NCBI RefSeq assembly: GCF_039536245.1
Contig: NZ_BAAAYN010000001.1
Span: 93,008 to 157,007 of the forward strand
Direction: 5' to 3'
Length of the DNA: 64,000 bases
Source: Cryptosporangium minutisporangium
GTDB lineage: Bacteria; Actinomycetota; Actinomycetes; Mycobacteriales; Cryptosporangiaceae
Shown here: positions 39,671 to 47,623 of the stretch, piece by piece
Position numbering within the stretch: the first letter of the stretch is position 1
Layout of the letters: each line of letters starts with the position of its first letter
Translations under genes and position numbers: made by a program
The notes under the pieces: generated by a model
What the model saw: only the letters and a program-made list of their open reading frames with translations
Told to the model about the DNA's origin: nothing
Database searches by the model: none

Positions 39671-40108
39671 GTGACCACCACCTCCGCCGCGCAGCAACTG
39701 CGGGATCTCGCGCGGCTACGGCGTGTGCGCGACCGGATCGACCGGGACTACGCGCAGCCGCTGGACGTCGAGGCGCTCGCCCGCGGCGTGAACATGTCGG
39801 CGGGGCACCTGAGCCGGGAATTCCGACGGGCGTACGGAGAGTCGCCGTACTCGTACCTGATGACGCGGCGGATCGAGCGTGCGATGGCGCTGCTGCGCCG
39901 GGGCGACTTGAGCGTGACCGACGTGTGTTTCGAGGTCGGCTGCTCGTCGTTGGGAACGTTCAGCACCCGCTTCACCGAGCTGGTCGGGATGCCGCCCAGC
40001 ACCTACCGGCGGGAGGCCGCGGAGGCGACCGCGGGGATGCCCTCCTGCGTCGCGAAGCAAGTCACCCGACCGGTCCGGAACCGCGACGCACCCGCCGGCA
40101 CGTCGTAG
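39671..40108 (+). CDS. Small AraC-family transcriptional regulator (DNA-binding domain only)
   Basis: A 145-residue protein consisting of an AraC-type DNA-binding domain with no long sensor. It has a first helix-turn-helix LDVEALARGVNMSAGHLSREFRRAYGESPYSYL (about residues 34-65) and a second DLSVTDVCFEVGCSSLGTFSTRFTELVGMPPSTYR (82-116). Such short regulators usually sit beside glyoxalase- or DinB-type enzymes; here a mycothiol-dependent enzyme follows. GTG at 39671. Divergent from the frameshifted membrane gene. Confidence 0.88.
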   Translation: MTTTSAAQQLRDLARLRRVRDRIDRDYAQPLDVEALARGVNMSAGHLSREFRRAYGESPYSYLMTRRIERAMALLRRGDLSVTDVCFEVGCSSLGTFSTRFTELVGMPPSTYRREAAEATAGMPSCVAKQVTRPVRNRDAPAGTS

Positions 40109-40233
40109 CGCGGTCTGATCCCGGGGGTGGCGTCGGAGCGGGGCGAGAATTCGGCTGGCCGGGCGCGATGAGTTCGGCGCGTGGGCGCGGTCTCCACTGC
40201 GAAACACCGACCCGCACGAGGAGAGGCCGCGCC

Positions 40234-40899
40234 ATGACCCCCACCCAGTACGCCACCGTCCTCCCGTCCGAGCAGATCGCCGCCGCCGTCCGCACCGAGC
40301 GTCTGCGCCTCTGCGACTACCTGGACCGGCTGGACGACGCCGCCTGGGCCGTGCAGTCGCTGTGCTCGGAGTGGACCGTGCGCGAGGTGGTCGCCCACCT
40401 GACGACCACCACCCGGACGACGGTGTTCACGGTGCTCAAGGGTGCGATCAAAGCCCGGGGCAGCTTCCACCGGATGGAGGCCGACACGGCGCACGACCGG
40501 GCTGCCCGCTTCTCGCCGGCGCAGCTCGTCGCCCAGCTGCGGGAGAGCGCGGAGTCCTCCCGCCGGACGCCGTTCAGCAGCGCGATGGATCCACTGATGG
40601 ACATCCTCGTCCACGGCCAGGACATCGCCCGGCCGGTGGGCAGGAGCCACCCGATGCGGGTGGAGGTGACGCTCCCGGCGCTGGCCTACGTCGCGACCAA
40701 CCGTTTCCTCGGCGGTCCGGCGCGGATCGCGGGCCTCCGGCTGAGCACGACCGACGCGAATTGGTCGACCGGCGACGGCCCGGTGGTGCGGGGAACCGCC
40801 GAGAACCTGCTGCTGGCGGCGGCCGGGCGCGCGGCCGGGCTGGCGTTCCTGGAGGGGCCCGGCGTCGACCGCCTCACCGATCGGCTCGCCGCGGGATGA
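40234..40899 (+). CDS. Maleylpyruvate isomerase-family mycothiol-dependent enzyme (DinB-like)
   Basis: A 221-residue protein with a DinB-like four-helix N-terminal domain. Metal-binding histidines are in WTVREVVAHL (His55) and in MDILVHGQDIARPVG (near residue 128). The segment LDDAAWAVQSLCSEWTV is typical of the MDMPI N-terminal domain. Mycothiol-dependent members use a metal to present the thiol for isomerisation or conjugation of electrophiles, so a detoxifying role is likely, with substrate unknown. ATG at 40234 with GAGGAGAG at 40218-40225. Confidence 0.85.
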   Translation: MTPTQYATVLPSEQIAAAVRTERLRLCDYLDRLDDAAWAVQSLCSEWTVREVVAHLTTTTRTTVFTVLKGAIKARGSFHRMEADTAHDRAARFSPAQLVAQLRESAESSRRTPFSSAMDPLMDILVHGQDIARPVGRSHPMRVEVTLPALAYVATNRFLGGPARIAGLRLSTTDANWSTGDGPVVRGTAENLLLAAAGRAAGLAFLEGPGVDRLTDRLAAG

Positions 40900-40908
40900 C
40901 CCGCACGG

Positions 40909-41529
40909 TCAGTCCTCGACGACCCGCATCCCCAGCGCCATCGCGACGACCACGGCCTGGGACGCGCTGATCAGCGCCTGACGGACCTCGGTCACCGCCG
41001 GATCGAGGGCCGACAGGTCGCTGCCGCGCAGATCACAGCCGGTGAGGTCGGCGCCGTGCAGCCACGCGGCGGACAGGTCGACGTCGCGCAGCGTGCCGTT
41101 CCGGTAGCGGACTCCGGTGAGGTCCGCCTCACGCATCCGCACACCGGTGAAGGAGGCCCGGCTCAGGTCGGCACCCGGCATCCCCACGAACGACCAGTCG
41201 CCGCCGGTCACCGTCATCAGCTCGAACGTGCACCGGTCGAACATGCTGCCGGTGAGCTTGCAGTCGGCGAATGTGGCGTCGAAGAAGTTCCCGGTGGTGA
41301 ACGTGCAGTTGACGAACGCCACGTCCGCCAGCTCCGCGCAGTTGAAGCGGGCGTTGCGGAACGTGCAGTCGGAGAACTCCACGTTCCGCAGCGTCGCTTC
41401 GCAGAGATCGAGGCCGACGAACGCCACCCGCTCGTGCCGGTCGCGCTCGCCGACGCCCTGGTCCCAGTCTTCGGTGTGGACGGTGCTGACGGTCTCCGGG
41501 GCGGGGAGACCGTGCTTGCGCTCAGCCAT
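40909..41529 (-). CDS. Pentapeptide-repeat protein
   Basis: A 206-residue protein with about 25 A(D/N)LxX-type five-residue repeats from residue ~38 to 180: LCEATLRNVEFSDCTFRNAR, FNCAELADVAFVNCTF, ADLSRASFTGVRMREADLTG, GADLTGCDLRGSDLS. These stack as a right-handed square beta-helix. Some family members (MfpA, Qnr) mimic DNA and protect gyrase; whether this one does is unknown. ATG at 41529 lies 6 nt after TACGGT, suggesting a leaderless transcript. Confidence 0.88.
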   Translation of the reverse strand: MAERKHGLPAPETVSTVHTEDWDQGVGERDRHERVAFVGLDLCEATLRNVEFSDCTFRNARFNCAELADVAFVNCTFTTGNFFDATFADCKLTGSMFDRCTFELMTVTGGDWSFVGMPGADLSRASFTGVRMREADLTGVRYRNGTLRDVDLSAAWLHGADLTGCDLRGSDLSALDPAVTEVRQALISASQAVVVAMALGMRVVED

Positions 41530-41562
41530 GTCCGAACCGTAGGACCCGGCTACGACACTTCC

Positions 41563-41937
41563 CTATCCGGCGGTGCCCGCCCGGGCCAGCTCGAACGGCA
41601 GCCGGTCGAAGATGAACCGGTTGGCAACGATCTTGCCGTCCCGGACGGTCACGCACTCGGCGGCCGGTGCGCTGCCCACGAGCGCCGAGGCGGTGTCGTA
41701 GACGATGATCGCGCGCTCGTCGTCCCCGTAGGCGGCGATCAGGCTGGTGCTGCGGAGTGCGCGCGCGAACGGTTCGACGAACGCACGGTAGGCCGCGGCA
41801 CCGTCGATGCGGCCGACGGGTGCGTCGCACACCACGTCGTCGGCGAGGTAGGTGAGGGCGTCGTCGAGATCACCGCTCGTCCAGGCCCGGTAGTAGCTCA
41901 GTGCAACGGTCACAGCGGCACCCTGCTGGTCGGTCAT
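41563..41937 (-). CDS. SnoaL-like NTF2-fold protein
   Basis: A 124-residue NTF2-like protein: AVTVALSYYRAWTSGDLDDALTYLADDVVCDAP, then YRAFVEPFARALRSTSLIAAYGDDERAIIVYDTAS, and the closing sheet CVTVRDGKIVANRFIFD. The family includes cyclases and isomerases; role unknown. ATG at 41937 with GGGAGA upstream (the frame is open further to 42018). Divergent, by 83 nt, from an ECF sigma factor that itself carries an NTF2-like domain. Confidence 0.85.
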   Translation of the reverse strand: MTDQQGAAVTVALSYYRAWTSGDLDDALTYLADDVVCDAPVGRIDGAAAYRAFVEPFARALRSTSLIAAYGDDERAIIVYDTASALVGSAPAAECVTVRDGKIVANRFIFDRLPFELARAGTAG

Positions 41938-42020
41938 CGCGTCTCCCACTGGTGAGGGTTCGGTCGTCGGTATGGACACCGCCGCGGACGGGAACGGAAC
42001 GGTCGCGGCAGAATTCACCG

Positions 42021-43058
42021 GTGACCGACGACGTGGTGGCCCGCGCTCGCAGCGGCGACGAGCAGGCGTTCGCCGAGCTGGTCGGCCCTTACCGCCGGAA
42101 GCTGCACCTGCACTGTTACCGCCTGCTGGGCTCCCTCACCGACGCCGAGGACGTCCTGCAGGAGACGCTCGTCGCGGCCTGGCGCGGACTCCACGAGTTC
42201 CAGCAGCGGGCCTCCGTCCGGACATGGCTCTACCGGATCGCGACGAATCGGTGCCTCAACCACGTCCGGGACCGCGCCCGCCGGGTGCCGCCCTCGCCGG
42301 TACCGCCGTTCGACCCGCCCGCACGCACCCGCCGCTCGGAGATCACCTGGCTGCAGCCCTATCCGGACGCACTGCTCGACCAGCTGCCCCAACCGGCGTC
42401 CGACCCCGAGACCCGCTACGGCCTGCGGGAGTCGGTGGAGCTGGCGTTCGTCGCCGGCCTCCAGCGCCTCCCGCCGCGGCAGACCGCCGCGCTGGTGCTC
42501 CGCGACGTGCTCGGCTACTCGACGGCCGAGGCCGCCGCGATCCTCGGCGTCACCCCGACCGTGGTCAAGGGCGCGCTGCAGCGGGCCCGCGCCACGCTCG
42601 CCCAGGACCGGCCCACCGAGCCGTCGGCCGAGCGCACGGCCGTCGGCCCGCAGGAGGAGCAGGACCTGCCCCATCGCTTCGCGGCGGCGTTCCTCGCCGG
42701 TGACGTTCCCGGCCTGCTCCGGCTGCTCACCGACGACGCCTGGCTGGCCATGCCCCCGGCTCCGCACGTCTACCGGGGACCGGCCGCGATCGCCGCGTTC
42801 CTCCGGGCCAGCGGGGAGTGGCGCGACCGCCGAACCGGCGTCCTGCTGCCCACCCGCGCCAACCGGCAACCGGCGTTCGGCTATTACCTCGCCGAGGGCG
42901 GTGAGCCGCTGGCGCGACCGGCCGGGATGGTGGTCCTGACGCTGCGGGCCGGGCGCCTGGCCGGCGTCACGCGCTTCCTGGACGATCGGCTGCTCGCGCG
43001 GTTCGGCCTGCCCGCCGCCGCGCCGACGGCCGGGGCTCGCGACGGTGTGCCGACGTAA
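42021..43058 (+). CDS. ECF RNA polymerase sigma factor with C-terminal SnoaL-like domain (SigG/TIGR02960 type)
   Basis: A 345-residue sigma factor, third of its type here. Region 2 is HCYRLLGSLTDAEDVLQETL (residues ~33-52), region 4 the helix-turn-helix LGVTPTVVKGALQRARATL. The WLQPYPD motif between them is identical to that of the 4290 gene. The SnoaL-like domain follows and ends LLARFGLP. GTG at 42021 stands 6 nt after CAGAAT and may be leaderless. Convergent with the LacI gene, whose stop is 3 nt away. No anti-sigma gene adjacent. Confidence 0.9.
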   Translation: MTDDVVARARSGDEQAFAELVGPYRRKLHLHCYRLLGSLTDAEDVLQETLVAAWRGLHEFQQRASVRTWLYRIATNRCLNHVRDRARRVPPSPVPPFDPPARTRRSEITWLQPYPDALLDQLPQPASDPETRYGLRESVELAFVAGLQRLPPRQTAALVLRDVLGYSTAEAAAILGVTPTVVKGALQRARATLAQDRPTEPSAERTAVGPQEEQDLPHRFAAAFLAGDVPGLLRLLTDDAWLAMPPAPHVYRGPAAIAAFLRASGEWRDRRTGVLLPTRANRQPAFGYYLAEGGEPLARPAGMVVLTLRAGRLAGVTRFLDDRLLARFGLPAAAPTAGARDGVPT

Positions 43059-43061
43059 CGG

Positions 43062-44099
43062 TCAGCGCCGGGTGCTGCCACGGCGGACGACCGACCACGC
43101 CGCCGTCCGGACCGTGCGTCCCTGACCGAGCGCGACGTGCGCGCAGGCCGCACCCTGCTCCCGCAGCGATTGCGCGACGGTGGTCAGTCCGAGCTGTTCC
43201 GCCACTGCCGCGTCGTCCCAACCGGTGACCGCCAGGTCGTCCGGGATGGCCACGCCCGCGGCACGGGCTGCCCGGATGACCCCGGCCGCCTGCTGGTCGC
43301 TCATCGCGGCGATCGCGTCCGGCGGCCGCGCGGACGCCAGGAGCGTCGCCGCCACCTGTTCGGCCTCGGCGGCCTCGTTGCGGGCGCAGACCGCGACGAC
43401 GACCTCGTGCCACCCGAACCCGGCCTCCTCGGCGGCTCGCCGGTAGCCCTCCAGCCGATCCCGCGTCACCGGGAACGTGATCTCGCCGAGGTTCCCGCCC
43501 TCGGTGAGCGTGCTGATCCGCGCGCGGGACAGCGGAAAGCTCAGAATCGCCGGGCGGCGGGCGCCGGCGAACGCCACCGCGCCGATCGCCGACGCCGCCG
43601 CCCGGTTGTCGATGCTGACCAGCTCCAGTCCACGGACCGCCGGCCCGCTGTGGATCACCGCCGGACGCTTCGTCGCCTGGACGGCGGTGAGGACCGGGTC
43701 GTCGTCGGACGTCGTCCAGACGATGAAGCCGTCCACGGCGGCGTTGTGGATCCGCGGGACGTCGTCGGCCGCGCCGGTGATCGGCAGGAGCGTCATGCCG
43801 TAGCCCTGCTCGGCGCAGACGTCCGCGATCCCGGCGAGGAACGACACCGCCTCCGGATCGTCGAACGCGTAACTCAGGTGCTCGCCCATGACGACGCCGA
43901 GCGTGCGGGTACTGCCGCGGCGCAGCGACCGGGCGCTCGGGTCCGGTCCCGCGTACCCCAACGTGTCCGCCGCGGCGAGCACCTTGGCGCGCGCGTGGTC
44001 CGAGACGCGCTCCGGGCGGTTGTACGTGTAGGAGGCGGTCATCACCGACACACCGGCCAACTCGGCCACCTGCGCGAGGGTCACCCGCTTCGTCCCCAT
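43062..44099 (-). CDS. LacI-family transcriptional regulator
   Basis: A 345-residue repressor. The N-terminal helix-turn-helix and hinge are VTLAQVAELAGVSVMTASYTYNRPERVSDHARAKV (residues ~6-40; the usual VSxxTVSR motif is VSVMTAS here). The effector domain has the periplasmic-binding fold (LGVVMGEHLSYAF, DGFIVWTTSDDD, DAIAAMSDQQAAGV, DLAVTGWDDAAVAEQ). ATG at 44099 is 7 nt after TAGCCT, a leaderless arrangement. Two TGTATCGTTA boxes lie between it and the divergent MFS gene. Confidence 0.92.
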   Translation of the reverse strand: MGTKRVTLAQVAELAGVSVMTASYTYNRPERVSDHARAKVLAAADTLGYAGPDPSARSLRRGSTRTLGVVMGEHLSYAFDDPEAVSFLAGIADVCAEQGYGMTLLPITGAADDVPRIHNAAVDGFIVWTTSDDDPVLTAVQATKRPAVIHSGPAVRGLELVSIDNRAAASAIGAVAFAGARRPAILSFPLSRARISTLTEGGNLGEITFPVTRDRLEGYRRAAEEAGFGWHEVVVAVCARNEAAEAEQVAATLLASARPPDAIAAMSDQQAAGVIRAARAAGVAIPDDLAVTGWDDAAVAEQLGLTTVAQSLREQGAACAHVALGQGRTVRTAAWSVVRRGSTRR

Positions 44100-44120
44100 G
44101 TCGATCAGGCTAGCGATGAT

Positions 44121-44151
44121 GTGTATCGTTAAAACTCAGTGTATCGTTACA
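44121..44151. promoter_or_regulatory. Two LacI-type boxes in the LacI/MFS intergenic region
   Basis: GTGTATCGTTA occurs at 44121-44131 and 44139-44149, 18 bp apart. The second extends to TGTATCGTTACA (44140-44151), a near-palindrome with TGTA/TACA arms. A TATCGT -10-like box for the MFS gene lies inside the second copy, 7 nt before its ATG, so binding would block transcription. Confidence 0.6.
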
Positions 44152-44154
44152 CAC

Positions 44155-45402
44155 ATGACACGGACGTCCACCGATTCCCCTCGTCAGCTGGTCGCCGCGG
44201 CGTTCATCGCGTTCGCCGCCTTCGGCGCGTTCTGGGGGGTGTGGGGCGCCTCGGTACCGGGAGTGCAGCGCCAGGCCGGGATCACCGACGGCGAGCTCGG
44301 CATCGCGCTGCTGTTCGTCGGCGCCGGCGCCCCGCCCGCGATGCTGCTGGCGGGCCGAGCACTCGATCGCTGGGGCCCACGGGTCGCCGCGGTGGCCACC
44401 GGCGCACTCGGCTGCGTCGGCGCCGGGTTAGCGCTGACCGCCGTGAACCTGCCGAGTCTCTGCGCCGGGCTCGCTCTCGTCGGTGCCACCAGCGGGGCGG
44501 CCGACGTGGCTGAGAACGCGGTCGCCGGCCGGGCCGAGAAGATCGCCGGCCGCCCGGTCATCACCCGCGCTCACGGGATCTTCTCCAGCCTGGTCGTCCT
44601 CGGAAGCCTCGGCACCGGATTGGCGTCCGCCGCCGAGCTGCCGCTCGCGATCCCGTTCGTCGCCGTCGCGCTCCTCTCCCTGGTAGCGACCGCGAGTCTG
44701 TGGAAGACGCTGCCGGCAGGTGTCGCTCCGGCATCGGACCACCGCTCCGGCGCGCCCGATGCCGCACCGCCCGGCCGACTACCGCTCGTTCCGCTCCTCC
44801 TCGTCGGAGTGCTCGGCGCGCTCGCGTTCGCCAGCGAGAACGCACACCAGAGCTGGAGCGCGGTCTTCGCCCAGGACGTACTCCACTCGGGCGCCGGGAT
44901 GAGCGCCGTGGCGCCCGCCGTGTTCGCGGGCACGGTCGCGATCACCCGGTTCGCGTTCGGCGGGCTCGACGCCGCCCACGCGCGCACGGTGCTGCTCGTC
45001 GGTGCGTCGGTCGCCGCGGCGGGCGCGGCGGTCATCGCCATCGCCCCGACCTTGCTCGTCGCCGGGCTGGGGCTCGCTGCGGCTGCCGCCGGGACCGCGG
45101 TGCTGTTCCCCACCCTCGTCGGCGTCGTGTCGCGCCACGTCGACGAGTCCCACCGGGGGCGCGCGACGTCGATCCTGACGACCGTGTCCTACCTCGGGTT
45201 TCTTCTCGGCCCCGTCTACGTCGGACTGTGGGCGGACGCGGTCGGGCTGCGCGGCGCGATGATCGCGGTCGCGGTCCTCGGGGCCGCCTTGTTCGTCCTC
45301 GCGCCGGTGTTGCTGCGCGTGAGCGGCCACGGCGTCAGGGGATCCGGGCCGGGCCGCCGAGCCGACGACACGTTGGTCCGCGCCGCCAACGGCGCAGAGT
45401 GA
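44155..45402 (+). CDS. MFS transporter, YbjJ-like
   Basis: A 415-residue 12-helix transporter with FGAFWGVWGASVPGVQRQAGITDGELGIALLFVGAG at the N-terminus, similar to the protein at 33409 (shared D-G-E-L-G-x-A-L-F and the later GA(T/A)SGxxDVAxN). ATG at 44155; the TATCGT box 7 nt upstream suggests a leaderless mRNA controlled by the LacI boxes. Its last 187 bases overlap the 3' end of the convergent MerR-PP2C gene. Confidence 0.88.
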   Translation: MTRTSTDSPRQLVAAAFIAFAAFGAFWGVWGASVPGVQRQAGITDGELGIALLFVGAGAPPAMLLAGRALDRWGPRVAAVATGALGCVGAGLALTAVNLPSLCAGLALVGATSGAADVAENAVAGRAEKIAGRPVITRAHGIFSSLVVLGSLGTGLASAAELPLAIPFVAVALLSLVATASLWKTLPAGVAPASDHRSGAPDAAPPGRLPLVPLLLVGVLGALAFASENAHQSWSAVFAQDVLHSGAGMSAVAPAVFAGTVAITRFAFGGLDAAHARTVLLVGASVAAAGAAVIAIAPTLLVAGLGLAAAAAGTAVLFPTLVGVVSRHVDESHRGRATSILTTVSYLGFLLGPVYVGLWADAVGLRGAMIAVAVLGAALFVLAPVLLRVSGHGVRGSGPGRRADDTLVRAANGAE

Positions 45403-46517
45403 CCGGGAAGCGCTGTGCACTTCGGCGACGGATAGCCGGCCGATACGCACAGCGCTCCGCCCGACGGTCGGTCCGCGACCGCGTCGGCGACGACGCAGGC
45501 GATGTTGTCCGGGGCGCCGGCCGCGTGCGCGAGGCTGATCAGCCGCTCGACCGTCTCCTCCGGAGCGGCGCCCGCGGTCAGCGTCGCGGCGAGCCCGGCT
45601 CGGTCGACGACCGCGGACAGCCCGTCGGAGCAGAGCAGGTACCGGTCACCGGGGATCACGGTCCGCAGCGCCAGGTCCGCCTCGACCGGCTGCTCCCCCG
45701 CGCCGAGCGCACGCACCAACAGCGCGCGGTCCGGGTGGGCTCCGGCTTCGGTGGGGCTCATCGCACCCCGGTCCACCTGTGACTGCACCCAGGTGTGATC
45801 GGTCGTCAGCTGGTACAACTCGCGACCGCGGACCAGGTACGCCCGGGTGTCTCCGATGTGCACCAGCGCCAGCTGCGAGCCGGCGCGCAGCAGCGCGGTG
45901 AGCGTCGTCATCGGCTGGTGTTCGTCGGACGCCGCCGCGCGCACCGTGCGGTCGGCCTCGGCCACCGCGCCGGCCAGCAGCGTCAGCAGTTCGGCCGCCG
46001 GAGCGTCGGTCAGCTCCAGCGCGGTGAGCGCCTGGACGGCGGTGGTGCTGGCGGCGGCGCCACCCGGTCCGTGGACGCCGTCGGCCACGGCCAGCAGCCG
46101 CTCGCCCGCGTACACGGAATCCTCCATCGTGGCCCGCGACCCCGCGTCGGACGCAGTGGCATAGGAAAAGTTGAGTGACATGGTTGCCCTTCCGGAGAGG
46201 TGCTCGACGAGGAGGGCTGCCACCCGTGCCCGCGCCGCGTTCTCGACCGTGACGCGCTGCCAGTAGGCGGCGATCGCCTCGGCCGCGGCTGCGGCGTCCA
46301 GCGCACAGACCGTGCGGATCGTCGCCAGCGGCATACCGACCCGGCGTAGCTCGGCCACGAGCCGGGCGGTCTCCAGCTGCGCGGGGTCGTAGAGCCGGTA
46401 CCCGGAGTCCGGATCGACCGCCGCCGGCGGCAACAGCCCCGACTCGTCGTAGAGACGCAGCGCCTTGGGTGTAAGCCCGGTTGCCCTGGCAAAGGCTCCG
46501 ATGGTCAGCAAGCGCAC
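45216..46517 (-). CDS. MerR regulator fused to a PP2C-type Ser/Thr phosphatase
   Basis: A 433-residue two-domain protein. Residues 1-~110 are a MerR DNA-binding and coiled-coil unit (LLTIGAFARATGLTPKALRLYDESGLLPP...GYRLYDPAQL). Residues ~120-350 are a PPM/PP2C phosphatase with its metal and phosphate motifs: SRATMEDSVY, LAVADGVHGPGG, LVHIGDTRAYLVRG, TTDHTWVQSQV, LLCSDGLS and APDNIACVVAD. A ~75-residue Ser/Pro/Arg-rich tail follows, encoded antisense to the MFS gene. The GTG at 46517 has GAGGAGG 8-9 nt upstream. It suggests a transcription factor that dephosphorylates a Ser/Thr kinase target. Confidence 0.9.
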   Translation of the reverse strand: MRLLTIGAFARATGLTPKALRLYDESGLLPPAAVDPDSGYRLYDPAQLETARLVAELRRVGMPLATIRTVCALDAAAAAEAIAAYWQRVTVENAARARVAALLVEHLSGRATMSLNFSYATASDAGSRATMEDSVYAGERLLAVADGVHGPGGAAASTTAVQALTALELTDAPAAELLTLLAGAVAEADRTVRAAASDEHQPMTTLTALLRAGSQLALVHIGDTRAYLVRGRELYQLTTDHTWVQSQVDRGAMSPTEAGAHPDRALLVRALGAGEQPVEADLALRTVIPGDRYLLCSDGLSAVVDRAGLAATLTAGAAPEETVERLISLAHAAGAPDNIACVVADAVADRPSGGALCVSAGYPSPKCTALPGHSAPLAARTNVSSARRPGPDPLTPWPLTRSNTGARTNKAAPRTATAIIAPRSPTASAHSPT

Positions 46518-46593
46518 GGATACAGCCTCCTCGCACCGGCCACGGCGGCCGGTGCGCCCCACCGTGAGGCCTCCCCGAAGGGCAAGGTCAAGC

Positions 46594-47127
46594 ATGGAGC
46601 TTCCACCACCTCCGCCGGGCACCGCGCTCCGGATCCTGGCGACCACGGATCTCTGCGCGGCGTTCGTCCCGGTGGGACGAGCTTCGGCACCGCCGGAACC
46701 TGCGCGGGTGTCGCGGCGCTGCTCGCCGCCGAGCGCACCCGGCACCCACGGTCTGGCTGGACCCCGGGGATCTGGCGGTCGGCCCGGCCCAGGCGCTGCT
46801 CGGCCGCCGCCCCTGGGCCGAGCTGGGCGCGCTGCCGCTGAGCGCGGCCGCGGCCGGGAACCGATCGCCCGGCTACGCGCCGGTGAACTGCCGCGCGCAC
46901 AGCGGGCGCTGGCCGACGTGTCCGATCCGCACTCCGAGTCCGCGGACGACGTCTGGTGGAGCTGGTGCCGGATGCCCAACGCCGTCCGCGCCACTCGGGA
47001 CGACGCCCGGACGGTCGCGGTGCTGCCGCACGTCGTTCCGCGACTCGGCGAGGTGCTGGGGCGAGAACTCGACAGCGAACTGGTCGAGGTCGGTGCCCGC
47101 CAGGCCCTGCTGGACGCCCTGCGGTAG
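46594..47127 (+). pseudogene. Remnant of a 5'-nucleotidase/metallophosphoesterase-like gene
   Basis: Coding-type sequence continues but changes frame at least three times. From ATG 46594 it reads LRILATTDLCAAFVPV. From ~46677, in another frame, it reads TSFGTAGTCAGVAALLAAERT, and from ~46745, in a third, PTVWLDPGDLAVGPAQALLGRRPW. After LSAAAAGN (where GNHE is expected) it returns to the first frame, ending LGRELDSELVEVGARQALL. The ATTD-H and DxGD metal motifs of nucleotidases are damaged (Cys for His), and the large middle of the enzyme is missing. A decayed, internally deleted gene. Confidence 0.6.
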
Positions 47128-47170
47128 CGCGTACGCTTCCGTCCGGCGGGGCCCGCCGAAAGGAGTGTCC

Positions 47171-47623
47171 GTGCGCTCACTCGCAGGAGCGATGTACGTC
47201 GTGTGTGTCGGCGCGCTGCTGCTCGTCGCCGCGCTGTTCCTCCCGCGATCGCGGTCCGTCGACTTCCTCACCGGGCAGCAGACCGATCGCCCCAACACCG
47301 TCGAGAGTGGCCTCCTGGTCGCCGCCGCGGTCCTGGCCGTGGCGCTCGCCGTGCTGGGCTCGACCCGTGGACGACGCTGGCTCGTGGTCGCCGCGGCGCT
47401 GCCGGGACTGGTGACCGCGGCCGCCTGGCTCTGGTACGTCCTCGACGTCCGCAGCGGCAGCCGCGACGTCCAGACCTGCACCGACGCGTTCTCGTGCACG
47501 GATCTCCTGGTCATCCGCCCGGGTGCCGGAGCGTACGTGATGGTGGCCGGCGGCTTGGTGATCACCCTCGGCGGCGCGCTCGCCATGCGGAGCGCGCCGG
47601 TGGGCAAGCACGAACGGCGCTAG
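47171..47623 (+). CDS. Four-helix membrane protein of unknown function
   Basis: A 150-residue protein with about four transmembrane helices (residues ~5-22, 43-60, 68-90, 122-142). Two cysteines lie in the loop DVQTCTDAFSCTDLL on the outer side and may form a disulfide. No family is recognised. GTG at 47171 with AAAGGAG (47158-47164). The TAG stop shares bases with the CTA of the convergent EI24 gene. Confidence 0.65.
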   Translation: MRSLAGAMYVVCVGALLLVAALFLPRSRSVDFLTGQQTDRPNTVESGLLVAAAVLAVALAVLGSTRGRRWLVVAAALPGLVTAAAWLWYVLDVRSGSRDVQTCTDAFSCTDLLVIRPGAGAYVMVAGGLVITLGGALAMRSAPVGKHERR

